Assembly (NCBI GenBank): GCA_049697115.1
Contig: JBAVVD010000095.1
Location: 1-64,000, forward strand
Direction of reading: 5' to 3'
DNA: 64,000 nt
DNA from: JBAVVD01 sp049697115
Lineage (GTDB): Bacteria; Acidobacteriota; Aminicenantia; Aminicenantales; UBA4085
The notes beneath the pieces were generated by a model. That model did no database searches. It worked only from the letters and a program-made list of their open reading frames with translations, and was not told where the DNA came from. Positions 1-8,167 of this stretch are shown here, in pieces. Within the stretch, counting starts at the first letter, position 1, and every line of letters begins with the position of its first letter. The translations under genes were made by a program, and so were the position numbers.

Positions 1-116
1 CCCAGGAATGCCGATAGAAAAATCTATTGAAGGATAAAGACTCCTGGTATAAGGTTATTTTTGATGAAAAAACAACATCACCCGTTGGGTGAGACCTTAA
101 CCAGGAGGACGCATCT

Positions 117-1400
117 ATGATAACGCAAGGCATCCTGCCATTCAAGATCGAAGTTACCGACGAGCTCATCACTCCACGAAGCGGTTTGGCATTATTCTCT
201 GAAGTCGTTCGGACATTAAAGGTCGAACAGAAGGTTGGGAGCTATTTTCCGCGTCCCGGTTCAAACCGTGGCTATGAAGCTTGGGCCTATATAGAGCCGC
301 TGTTGTTGATGCTGGAAGGCGGCGGGCGTCATGTGGAAGATGTACGCGAGATACGGGATGATGCGGCGCTGCGGGCGCTGATCGGGCTGGAGGAGATGCC
401 GTCGACCTCGACGTTTGGGGATTGGTTGGCGAGAACGGGAGAGAAGGGCGGAGTGGAGGCGATGAGGAAGGTTGGGCAAGAGACGGCGAAAACGATCTTG
501 AAGAGATTGGCGACGCCGAACTACACGCTGGATGTGGACGCGACGGTGATCGAGGCGGAAAAGCGGGAGGCGGAGTGGACGTACAAGAAGGTGAAAGGAT
601 ACCAGCCGATGTTGGGATTTCTGGCGGAGGTGGGGGTCTGTCTGAGGGAAGAATTTCGAGAAGGGAACGTCCCTGCCCAAAGCGGGGTATTGGAGTTTTT
701 GAAGGATTGTATTCAGCTCTGTCCCAAGATACAGCGTCTGCGGTCGGACAGTGCGGCCTATCAGGCGGAGGTCATCAACTGGTGCGAGGAGAACGGCATC
801 GGGTTCACGATAACGGCTGACCAAGATGCTGGTGTTAAAGGAGTTATTAAGACCGTTCAGGACTGGAAGCCGCTGTTGGATGGGGAGGGAAAGAAGACCG
901 ATCGTGAGGTCGGAACGGCCATCCATATCATGGCCAGGACCAAAGAGCCTTTTCGGTTGGTCATTCAGCGCTGGCGCGATCCTCAGCTTTCGCTCTACGA
1001 ACCGGCGGGCTTCTGTACCTATGTGATCGCCACCAGCCGGGACGATCTTACGCCGGAAGAAGTCGTCTGTTTTCACAATCAAAGGGGACAAGCCGAAAAC
1101 TTCATCAAGGAACTCAAGCTCGGGTTCGGGATGGAACAGATGACCAGCGGCGACTTTTGGGCCAATGCCCTATGGTTTTCGATCGGCGTACTCGCTTACA
1201 ATCTGACCCAGGCTCAAAAGCTGCTGTTCATGGATCCGGAATGGAAGCCCAAGACGGTGGCGACGCTTCGGTGGCAGCTCATCGAAATCGCTGGACGAGT
1301 TATCCGTCACGGCCGGCGTCTCATCCTTCGCTTAGCGACAACCCGCGAAAAATATAGGCTCATGCTTCAGATGCGTCGGCGGGTGGCCGGTTTCACTTAA
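117..1400 (+). CDS. IS1380/IS4-type DDE transposase
   Basis: Cut-and-paste transposase of 427 residues. The RNase H-like DDE core is visible: a first Asp in DVDATVIEAEKRE (about residue 160), a second Asp in LRSDSAAY (about 205), and the Glu in a RGQAENFIKELKLGFG motif (about 325), which is typical of IS1380 members. Length fits the family, and I see no frameshift, so the gene looks intact. A strong AGGAGG precedes the ATG by a normal distance. A small hairpin (TCACCC-GTT-GGGTGA, 78-92) sits just upstream of that RBS and could damp translation. Another inverted repeat (TGACCCACAG at 1436-1445 with CTGTGGGTCA at 1486-1495) follows the gene. I could not define the terminal inverted repeats, and the left end may lie outside the window. 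Confidence 0.9.
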   Translation: MITQGILPFKIEVTDELITPRSGLALFSEVVRTLKVEQKVGSYFPRPGSNRGYEAWAYIEPLLLMLEGGGRHVEDVREIRDDAALRALIGLEEMPSTSTFGDWLARTGEKGGVEAMRKVGQETAKTILKRLATPNYTLDVDATVIEAEKREAEWTYKKVKGYQPMLGFLAEVGVCLREEFREGNVPAQSGVLEFLKDCIQLCPKIQRLRSDSAAYQAEVINWCEENGIGFTITADQDAGVKGVIKTVQDWKPLLDGEGKKTDREVGTAIHIMARTKEPFRLVIQRWRDPQLSLYEPAGFCTYVIATSRDDLTPEEVVCFHNQRGQAENFIKELKLGFGMEQMTSGDFWANALWFSIGVLAYNLTQAQKLLFMDPEWKPKTVATLRWQLIEIAGRVIRHGRRLILRLATTREKYRLMLQMRRRVAGFT

Positions 1401-2212
1401 CTCTGTGTACGCCTTATTTTTATGAATCCTGATCATGACCCACAGAAACAGAGGGAGTCCCCTTGAAAAAGCTCAAAACGTTGAACTGTGGGTCAAGAGT
1501 GAAAATCGGGCTGTACCTTTTTGTCGAAAAGCATGCTGCACAACCGCTTTCTATACCCTCAATGAGGTTTTATCCCTGTTGGTAATTTCCTAATGGCAAT
1601 TTTGGGCTATGGCACCTCTCACTCGTGCGATGCCCTCCCCGTCTTTCAGAAAACTTACGGACGCAGCTTCAACATCGCTTCACGATGCCCCCTCTCACGG
1701 GCTCGAGAGCGTCCTCAGAATGCCAGGACTTCCCCCAATAATTAGGGGTATTTCCGGTTAAGTCTAATTTGAAGTTCCTCTGATCGGAACTCTCCTGAGG
1801 GCTTGGTGGTTCAGAGCTTCGGGACTCTTTTGAGAGAACTGGGAACCCGCTGCCGCAACCGCTGCCGGATCAAATCCGATCCCCAAGGCACCAAGTTTAA
1901 ACAAATAACTGAAATGATCCTTCTGCAGAAGCACGCTTTCCAATTTCTGGGTCTGTAGCCATGTAAGTGTATCTCCAATTGCCTCAATATCCCTTTCATA
2001 TCAATAAGTTATGCCTCATATATCCCAGGAACTTAGGCCTAAAGGCCGGCGTTTCAAGCCATGAAGATAAATGGCCTTCGCTTCGCTCCGGGATGCTATT
2101 CATCCCCAGGCCTAAAATCCTGGGATTTTCTTGCATGCTTTGATAAGCCTATCGACCTGAATCCCGTCGCCCCCCTAAAACTTGGGGATTTGACAGGCGA
2201 ATTCAAAGGGAT
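1401..2212. other. Gene-poor stretch with degraded coding traces and IS debris
   Basis: No intact gene. After the transposase comes the 1436-1495 inverted repeat. On the minus strand a frame stays open from about 1999 to a stop at 1669-1671 (about 110 codons) but has no ATG and no RBS. Its product is not recognised and may be a decayed remnant. Short sequence blocks at 1724-1774 recur near 7926-7993 on the far side of the NRPS-like operon. A hairpin-like CCCC/GGGG pair near 2180-2195 lies just past the end of the phosphopantetheinyl transferase gene but lacks a T-run. Confidence 0.5.
1724..1774. repeat. Two short blocks shared with 7926-7993
   Basis: Block B is the 23 bases that begin CAGGACTTC and end AATAATTAGG (1724-1748). 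Block A is GTTAAGTCTAATTTGAAG (1757-1774). Block A recurs in the same orientation at 7926-7943 with two mismatches. Block B recurs inverted at about 7971-7993 with about three mismatches. They look like ends of the same or related insertion elements and bracket the NRPS-like operon. Confidence 0.6.
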
Positions 2213-2971
2213 CTATGTCCAAAAGCGAGGTTCCCAGTCGAACTCCTCGACGGCGAGAGCCGCCACGCAGCCGGGTGCGGGATGTAAGTCGAGAAGACGC
2301 CATCGCGCCGCTTCGGCGGGATCGTCTTTGACTTTCAGAAGAGCCGCGGGTTGGCCCGCGGCTACCGAAACGTCAAAATGGTCCAGAGGCATCGAGAGGC
2401 CTGTCCCTTTGGCCTTGATATAGGCCTCCTTGCGGGTCCAGCAACGCAAAAAGACTTCTGACAGCCTTTCCGGCTGAACCGTTTTGAAAACCTCCTTCTC
2501 ATAGTCTGAGAAATAGTGTTCAATGATATCCTCGGCTTCCGGAATGGGGCGGAGAATTTCGAGGTCGATGCCGACTTGACGGTTCCGGGAAAAAGCAAAG
2601 ACAGCGAGTTCGTTGGCGCGGGACAGGCTGAAATGCAGGGCATTCCTGCCGGATTTTTCAATCAGGACGGGTTTACCCCACGGGTTGAAGCCGATTTCAA
2701 TCTCGCCCTGATCTCGGTCCAGATAGATGCTCAGAAGGATTCTGAGCAGGATGTGGGACGCCAGGAAACTCTCCCGTTTGAAATCGTAACGGATCCGTTC
2801 CGCATGACAGAGATCGTCTTGGCCCAGAAAGGATTTAAGGTTTTTATCGGAATCTGTTGCCTGCTGAAAAGAAGCCGCCCAGACGTGCACTTGGTCCCCA
2901 ATCAGTCCGACGACCTGCGGTGCCGGCTGCCACATCTCGTCAATTCGGTTTGTTGCGGAGATGCCATTCAT
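2213..2971 (-). CDS. 4'-phosphopantetheinyl transferase (Sfp/Gsp type)
   Basis: Transfers phosphopantetheine from CoA to the carrier-protein serine, activating carrier domains. The 252-residue protein carries both family signatures: the Mg-binding GIDLE (about residue 136) and WTRKEAYIKAKG (about 180), as in Sfp, Gsp and Svp enzymes. Length (about 230-250) is normal for the two-lobed type. It is the last gene of a minus-strand operon, and its first ATG lies inside the 3' end of the synthetase gene (32-nt overlap). A second ATG (at 2935, MWQPAP) starts 4 nt after the synthetase stop and is an equally good start. Because the PPTase is coupled to a single carrier-domain protein, its natural substrate is very likely the peptidyl carrier domain encoded next door, around residue 566 of that protein. 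Confidence 0.93.
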   Translation of the reverse strand: MNGISATNRIDEMWQPAPQVVGLIGDQVHVWAASFQQATDSDKNLKSFLGQDDLCHAERIRYDFKRESFLASHILLRILLSIYLDRDQGEIEIGFNPWGKPVLIEKSGRNALHFSLSRANELAVFAFSRNRQVGIDLEILRPIPEAEDIIEHYFSDYEKEVFKTVQPERLSEVFLRCWTRKEAYIKAKGTGLSMPLDHFDVSVAAGQPAALLKVKDDPAEAARWRLLDLHPAPGCVAALAVEEFDWEPRFWT

Positions 2972-5531
2972 GAATACAGGCCTTCAGTTTTTCTGCGAGT
3001 ACCATGATATGCGCTTCTTCGATGGGGGTATTCGCATAACCTGTGATCGTATTGTGGTTTCCCGGGATTTCTTGCAAATTTACCTTCCGTTTCGAGAGCT
3101 TCAGCCACTTGAGTTGAGGATTGTTCACGTTTTGGAGGGAAGCCTTTGAAAGGAACAGATGCATCTCATCTTCATAAGGCCAGGGCTGATAGTTCCGCAT
3201 CGCCCAGCTGTTGGCTATTTGCTTGAGCTTGAGTTTGAGATAGTCCAGCTTCTCGGACGGGTTCGACAGAAGGACTTTTTGCGAATTGTGGCCGACTCTT
3301 CTGAAAAGACGACGCAGAACAGCCCTCACAAAGTCCCCATAGGAATCTAATCCCGGAGAAAATGGTCGGGGCGGTTCGATAAGGGCGAGGAGGGCTACTT
3401 TTTCGCCTTTTGCCCTGATCTGTCGGGCCATCTCGAAAGCAATAAACGCTCCCGAGCAGAGTCCTCCAATTAAATATGGTTCCTGTGGTTGGACCGTTCG
3501 TATTTCGCCGATATAGCGCGCCGCTAGACATTCAATTTTGGATGGATTTTGGGCCAAATCCTGAAGACCATAGAAAGGCTGGTCAAGCCCTAGGTGGTGG
3601 GCCAAATAATTGAAGTCTGTGTAGACATTTCCGAGGTTTCCTGGGATGCAGAAGAAAGGAGGATTGGACCCTTCGGACCTGAAAACGACCAATGAACGTA
3701 AGGGGACGGATTCTTTATTGGCTCGGATCAGGTTGGCCAATTCTTCAATCGTCGGAGTTTGGAAAAGCGTCGCCGGACTGAATTTGTTGCCAAATTGTCT
3801 CCCGAGATGGATGCATAATCGGGCCGCTAATAATGAATGGCCTCCAAGAAAAAAGAAATTGTCTTTCACGCCGATCGGGCGGACTCCAAGTATGCTTTCC
3901 CAGAGTGCGGTGAGCTTCTCCTCGATAGCATTCCGCGGAGAAACAAAATCGCTTGAAAGGGCGGGGCGGATGTCACTTGGAGCTGGAAGGGATTTGTGAT
4001 GGACTTTGCCGTCGGGAGTCTTGGGCAAGGACTCTAGGAAAACGAAAGACGAGGGAACCATATGAAAGGGAAACCTGCTCCTCAAATGAGCGTCCAGGAC
4101 GCTGACGGGGGGGGCGGGGTTGCGATTCGAAACGACATATCCGACAAGGCATTTCTCTTTTGATTTAAGATCCCAAGCGACGACGGCGCATTCTTTGACG
4201 CCGGGATGCTCGAGCAACGCAGCTTCGATTTCATTGATCTCGATCCGCTCTCCCCTGATCTTCACCTGCGAATCTTTGCGGCCGAGCAAGGCCAAGCACC
4301 CGTCGGGAAGCATTCGTCCGATGTCCCCCGTTCGAAAAAGGCGTTGGCTCTTGTTCTCTGGGTCTGGCAGAAAGGCTTGGCGGGTCAATTCGGGTTTTCT
4401 CCAGTATTCCAAGGCGAGGTAGGGGCTCTTGACCACGATCTCCCCCGGTTGATCCGGACTTACTTCCCGGCCTTGTTCGTCGAGGAGCAAGACCTCTTTA
4501 TCCTCGACGGCGTAGCCGACGGGGACGACATGCCCTTCGATAGTTGTTTCTTTGTTCATCAGGAATTGACGATACATCGACACTTCCGTCGAGCCCAGGT
4601 TATTGAGAAGGTAGCAGGTTGAGGGAAAGAATTTTTTATAAAGATCGACGTCTCGCCGAGAAACCATTTCCCCACCGAGGTGAATCAGACGAAGATGAGG
4701 AAATTGTCGCGTCCCGTCTAGAGTATCGACAATATGGCGAAAGATCGTTGGGACCGACGTGTAGATCGAAATTTTGTTCTCGATGAGCCAGTCGACTATC
4801 GGATCGACGCCCTCTGAAAAGATATTGAAGGGAAAGAGGGCCGCTCCGTTCAGCAGCGACCTAAAGGTGGCGGTTACACCTGTCAAATGGCTGTATGAAG
4901 AGAAAAGTGACAAACGGTCCTCGGGAGAGATGCAGAGTGAGTTGGTATGCAGGTACATGGAATGGAGGACGTTCCTATGGTTTTGGACGACGCCCTTGGG
5001 CTGTCCGGTCGACCCGGACGTGTAAATGATGTAAGCCAGAGCGTCAGGGGAAATCTCCAGATCCGGATTCTGATCAGAGAGACCATCCCGAAGTTCCTTA
5101 AGATTGAGTAGCCAAACGTGCTTGTCGGCTAGGTCCCTAGCAAGAGGTAGATGCTCGGTCGCGGTTAAAATCAAGCTCGCTTGGGAATCCTTCAGAAGAG
5201 AAATCAGCCGGCCGCTCGGATAAGTTGGGTTGAGAGGGATCCAGATCTTGCCCGCCTTTAAAATTCCCAGGACGGAAGCACTTCCCAAGGGACTCGGATG
5301 CAATAGTGTTGCGATCGGCTCAGGAGTGTTTCCACATTGGCCCAAAAGCGCATGGGCGATACGATTGGCGAAACGATTCAATTCCTCGTAATTCAGCTGG
5401 TGATGCCGGGTTTTAACCGCGAGCCTGTCAGCGTGCCTGGCCGCCTGCTCTTCAAAGCATCTGGGAATAGACCGCTCGATCTCATCCCGCCTGAAAGGAA
5501 TAAAAGAAGCCGGGGCAATAATCTTTACCAC
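2940..5531 (-). CDS. NRPS-like synthetase, A-T-TE architecture
   Basis: Single-module synthetase of 863 residues without condensation domain. An adenylation domain spans about 25-515, with A3 TSGSTGQPKG at 171-180, A5 NLGSTE at 311-316, A7 TGD at 401-403, A8 around 418-436 and the A10 catalytic Lys509 in PDGKV. A carrier domain spans 530-605, with the phosphopantetheine serine S566 in LGGHSL. A type-I thioesterase spans 620-855, with nucleophile motif GLCSG (Cys692 where Ser is usual) and a candidate His825. The A4 region (SHLTGVTATF) has Leu216 where amino-acid-activating domains keep the Asp that binds the alpha-amine. A non-amino substrate such as an alpha-keto, hydroxy or aryl acid is therefore plausible. 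The same A-T-TE layout occurs in atromentin-type synthetases that join two aryl-pyruvates. The start is GTG, overlapping the upstream dehydrogenase stop by 7 nt. No other start codon lies near, so translational coupling is likely. Confidence 0.9.
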   Translation of the reverse strand: MVKIIAPASFIPFRRDEIERSIPRCFEEQAARHADRLAVKTRHHQLNYEELNRFANRIAHALLGQCGNTPEPIATLLHPSPLGSASVLGILKAGKIWIPLNPTYPSGRLISLLKDSQASLILTATEHLPLARDLADKHVWLLNLKELRDGLSDQNPDLEISPDALAYIIYTSGSTGQPKGVVQNHRNVLHSMYLHTNSLCISPEDRLSLFSSYSHLTGVTATFRSLLNGAALFPFNIFSEGVDPIVDWLIENKISIYTSVPTIFRHIVDTLDGTRQFPHLRLIHLGGEMVSRRDVDLYKKFFPSTCYLLNNLGSTEVSMYRQFLMNKETTIEGHVVPVGYAVEDKEVLLLDEQGREVSPDQPGEIVVKSPYLALEYWRKPELTRQAFLPDPENKSQRLFRTGDIGRMLPDGCLALLGRKDSQVKIRGERIEINEIEAALLEHPGVKECAVVAWDLKSKEKCLVGYVVSNRNPAPPVSVLDAHLRSRFPFHMVPSSFVFLESLPKTPDGKVHHKSLPAPSDIRPALSSDFVSPRNAIEEKLTALWESILGVRPIGVKDNFFFLGGHSLLAARLCIHLGRQFGNKFSPATLFQTPTIEELANLIRANKESVPLRSLVVFRSEGSNPPFFCIPGNLGNVYTDFNYLAHHLGLDQPFYGLQDLAQNPSKIECLAARYIGEIRTVQPQEPYLIGGLCSGAFIAFEMARQIRAKGEKVALLALIEPPRPFSPGLDSYGDFVRAVLRRLFRRVGHNSQKVLLSNPSEKLDYLKLKLKQIANSWAMRNYQPWPYEDEMHLFLSKASLQNVNNPQLKWLKLSKRKVNLQEIPGNHNTITGYANTPIEEAHIMVLAEKLKACIHEWHLRNKPN

Positions 5532-6574
5532 GGAGGCGAAATTTTCATGTCTTTTGCGAATTCAGCGAGCGACTTCATGGCTTTCTCATCCAATGAGATT
5601 CCGTGAGAATGCTGCTCTTGGTAACATCGCCAGCGAGTCTCGCCGGGGATGAGGATTTCGTCGATACCCTTTTGCTTTCGCGAGCCCTTAATAAATCCAA
5701 TCAACGTGTCCATTCGGCCGTAAAAAAGCTCGGCCGGCATCATTTTTGTCACATCGATAGCGAGGAATGAATGTCCGACGCGTGAACTCCGGGAGAAGTC
5801 TTTATGGAGCGATGCGATCTCGTTGGAGATGGCCGACCCCGTGAGAACGCCACTCAAAATCTCGACGGCCAGGCACAAACAGAAGCCTTTGGCTCCGCCG
5901 AACGGCAACAAAACGCCCTGAACAGCTTCTTTGGCATCGACGACGGGATTCCCTTCATGATCAATAACCCAACCGGAGGGGATCTGTTTTCCTTCCTGAG
6001 CGGCTTTCATGATCGCAGACCCGGAGCTTGGACCGGTTGAGAGGTCAATGAGCACAGGATATCCCCCTTTGGTAGGAACACTGATGGCCATTGGATTGGT
6101 ACCAAGGACCGCAGATATTCCGCCGTGGGCGGCGACGTGAGGAACAGAGTTGCTGACCGCCATTCCGATCTGGCCGTCCTGGGCAGCGAGATTGACATAA
6201 TAGGCAGCGGCTCCGAAATGATTACTGTGCTTGACACCAACGAGACCCACCCCAAACCGACGGGCGATATCCACAGCCTTTTTCATGGCCAAATGGCCTA
6301 GATAGTGACCGAAACCATCGTTCCCTTCTAAGAGGTAAACGGCCTCGGCTCTCTTGACGAATTCCGGATGGCATGGCGAATTGATCAGTCCCAGCTGGAA
6401 CCGTTTCAGATAGACCGGCAACCGCGCGATCCCCTGAGTGTATCTGCCAATCATGTCCATCCAGATAAAAACATCCGCTATGATGTCGGCCTCTTCGGCA
6501 TCCAAGCCGGAAGCCTGGATCAAGTCCAAGGCGAATCGCTTCAATGTTTCATGCGAAATCCTCAACTCGCTCAT
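5525..6574 (-). CDS. Ldh2-family malate/L-lactate/2-oxo-acid dehydrogenase
   Basis: NAD(P)-dependent 2-hydroxyacid/2-ketoacid oxidoreductase fold of the malate/sulfolactate/ureidoglycolate dehydrogenase family, 349 residues. Family motifs are VKHSNHFGAAAYY (about 120), GTNPMAISVP, a GGAKGF turn (about 228) and a late IPGE. The segment that normally reads R-G-x-x-S-H-G, holding the proposed catalytic His, reads IGRYTQGIAR here. The His is replaced by Gln, which predicts altered chemistry or substrate. ATG at 6574 is preferred over the TTG one codon upstream because AAGGA lies about 10 nt ahead of it. It lies 31 nt downstream of the RraA-like gene and overlaps the synthetase start. The operon context suggests it makes or reduces the 2-oxo-acid-like building block. 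Confidence 0.87.
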   Translation of the reverse strand: MSELRISHETLKRFALDLIQASGLDAEEADIIADVFIWMDMIGRYTQGIARLPVYLKRFQLGLINSPCHPEFVKRAEAVYLLEGNDGFGHYLGHLAMKKAVDIARRFGVGLVGVKHSNHFGAAAYYVNLAAQDGQIGMAVSNSVPHVAAHGGISAVLGTNPMAISVPTKGGYPVLIDLSTGPSSGSAIMKAAQEGKQIPSGWVIDHEGNPVVDAKEAVQGVLLPFGGAKGFCLCLAVEILSGVLTGSAISNEIASLHKDFSRSSRVGHSFLAIDVTKMMPAELFYGRMDTLIGFIKGSRKQKGIDEILIPGETRWRCYQEQHSHGISLDEKAMKSLAEFAKDMKISPPW

Positions 6575-6605
6575 CAATGATCGTTCCTTAAAAGAAGAAA
6601 GAAGA

Positions 6606-7316
6606 CTAGTCGACGAAAAGACAGTTGTTGGCCTCTAGCATGGCGTCGACCCAATCGTTGGAAAAGATTCCCTGCCGAACCTTCGCAACGTATCCTTCCA
6701 AAGACTTCTGTTGATTGATCACTCTTTCGAGGACTTCCTCGGCAAACTCCTGTCTGATGACGACGACACCATTTATGTCTCCGAGAATAATATCCCCCGG
6801 ATTGACGACGATACCGCCGCAGGAAATGGGGAAGTTGATTTCCCCGGGTCCGCGATGAAGAGGACCGATAGGCGTGATTCCCCGACAAAAAACAGGCATC
6901 CCTACTTCTTGAATTCCCAGGACATCCCGAATGACTCCATCGATCACGAAGGCCTGAATACCCCGGTGCTTCGCTTTTGTCGAGATCAGATCGCCGAGAA
7001 TTCCGTTCATGTGAGAGCTTCCGGCATCGACGACGACGATATCACCGGGTTTGGCAATATCAAGAGCTTTGTGGACCATCAAGTTATCACCGGGGAACAC
7101 CTTGACAGTACAGGCCGGTCCACAGATGCGCATGTCATTGATTCTGTTCTTGATGTGATCATTCATGGTGTAGAGGCGGTTCATGATGTCCGAAACATCG
7201 GGAGTTTCGAATTCACGGAACTTATCCACTTGCTCCTGGGGGGGGCGGGTGATATTCCTCCTGATTCTGAATCCTGGACCTGGATTAATTTCTGCGGATT
7301 TTGGTTTTGATGACAT
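6606..7316 (-). CDS. RraA-family protein (HMG/CHA aldolase-like)
   Basis: 236 residues with the RraA / 4-hydroxy-4-methyl-2-oxoglutarate aldolase fold. The core GDLISTKAKHRGIQAFVID, continued by GVIRD, matches the family's G-x(n)-RG-x(n)-DG-x-RD signature, in which Arg and Asp bind the substrate and divalent metal. The C-terminal VNPGDIILGDINGVVVI strand is also typical. Family members either cleave pyruvate from branched 2-oxo acids, decarboxylate oxaloacetate, or, as E. coli RraA, inhibit RNase E. Next to an Ldh2-type dehydrogenase, an aldolase or oxaloacetate-decarboxylase role is likelier. It is the first gene of the operon, with a good RBS (AAGGAG) before ATG. A specific promoter was not pinned down in the 190 nt upstream. 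Confidence 0.88.
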   Translation of the reverse strand: MSSKPKSAEINPGPGFRIRRNITRPPQEQVDKFREFETPDVSDIMNRLYTMNDHIKNRINDMRICGPACTVKVFPGDNLMVHKALDIAKPGDIVVVDAGSSHMNGILGDLISTKAKHRGIQAFVIDGVIRDVLGIQEVGMPVFCRGITPIGPLHRGPGEINFPISCGGIVVNPGDIILGDINGVVVIRQEFAEEVLERVINQQKSLEGYVAKVRQGIFSNDWVDAMLEANNCLFVD

Positions 7317-7509
7317 AATTATTCTCCTTTAATCATTCTATTAAAGAAAGCTCGATAGGTTCAAACTAAATTTTTCCTCAATTGATGATAAGCAATTGGA
7401 TGATGAGATGTGCGTCCTCGGCGAGTTTAGTAAACTCCCCTTTGGAATATGGTTTTTCAGGCCATGCACAGATGAATTATGTCCGAATTGACTATCATTG
7501 TCAATACTG

Positions 7510-7925
7510 CTAATTGAATGAACTCTCGACGAAGACGTATATGAAGCTGAATAGGCATGGTCGAACTACCTCCTTGAGAGGTGTTCTACCATGAACTCCG
7601 CAGCCGCGAACAACCACGAGCGACAGAGGATCGTTAAGGCCGGGGAGTGTGACCGGCCGGACACTGAACTCGAGACGCCGGCGGCGGGCTTGGTCTCCCT
7701 CCTCTTTGATGATGGATTCGAGATAAAGCATCGGATAGCCTTGGGCGGTCTTCAAGCCGTCGAGAGTGTGGCCTTGCGAGATCAGATCCCGACCTTTGCG
7801 CAGGCGGATGAGGAATCGATGTTTAGTTTTTATCAGGGGAAGAAGCAGTTTGTCCCTGTCGCCGCCCCGATCCATGACCCAGACCCCTTTTCCCTGGGTC
7901 GCCTGGCTGACCGTTCCAGATACGT
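7510..7925 (-). pseudogene. IS4/IS701-type transposase remnant
   Basis: Middle section of a DDE transposase. The phrase VWVMDRGGDRDKL followed by KHRFLIRLRKGRDL is the second-Asp region of IS4-like enzymes. A stop codon lies just before the recognisable part, so the N-terminal third and first Asp are missing. Similarity is lost again after LSLVVVRGCG, where a frameshift or junction cuts off the C-terminal third and the catalytic Glu. Non-functional debris of a mobile element between the NRPS-like operon and the polysaccharide region. Confidence 0.8.
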
Positions 7926-7993
7926 GTTAAGACTAATTTCAAGGAATAAAATAACTTAGGCCGATTTTGGCCTAATTATTGGGGAGAATCCTG
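7926..7993. repeat. IS-end-like block pair matching 1724-1774
   Basis: GTTAAGACTAATTTCAAG (7926-7943) and, inverted, the CCTAATTATTGGGG block (7971-7984, extending to 7993) recur at 1724-1774. Between the two lies a perfect TTAGGCC/GGCCTAA stem (about 7956-7975). It sits at the exact point where the truncated transposase reading frame begins. Confidence 0.55.
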
Positions 7994-8056
7994 ATCTTCA
8001 GAAGGCACCTCAGCTGTCCAAAGAACGGGAAACACCTCAGATTCCCCAAAAAGTGG

Positions 8057-8109
8057 CCGGAATAGACCGGAATCGGTGGCCGCTTTCAACCGGAATCACC
8101 GGCCGGATT
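8057..8109. repeat. Iterated CCGGAAT motifs, IS21-like end
   Basis: CCGGAAT occurs at 8057-8063, 8067-8073 and 8090-8096, with a CCGGATT at 8103-8109, interspersed with GTGGCCG. Tandem motifs of this kind are characteristic of IS21-family ends, where they serve as transposase binding sites. No istA or istB gene is present nearby, so this is an orphan end. Confidence 0.45.
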
Positions 8110-8167
8110 GGACAGAAATATGCAGAAGCTATGGTTTGACGAAGTCAATTCCGGCGTGGCGTCTTCG

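Noticed and set aside
261..1091. Long minus-strand frame inside the transposase gene
   Set aside because: Low-complexity Arg/His-rich translation antisense to a clear DDE transposase; shadow frame.
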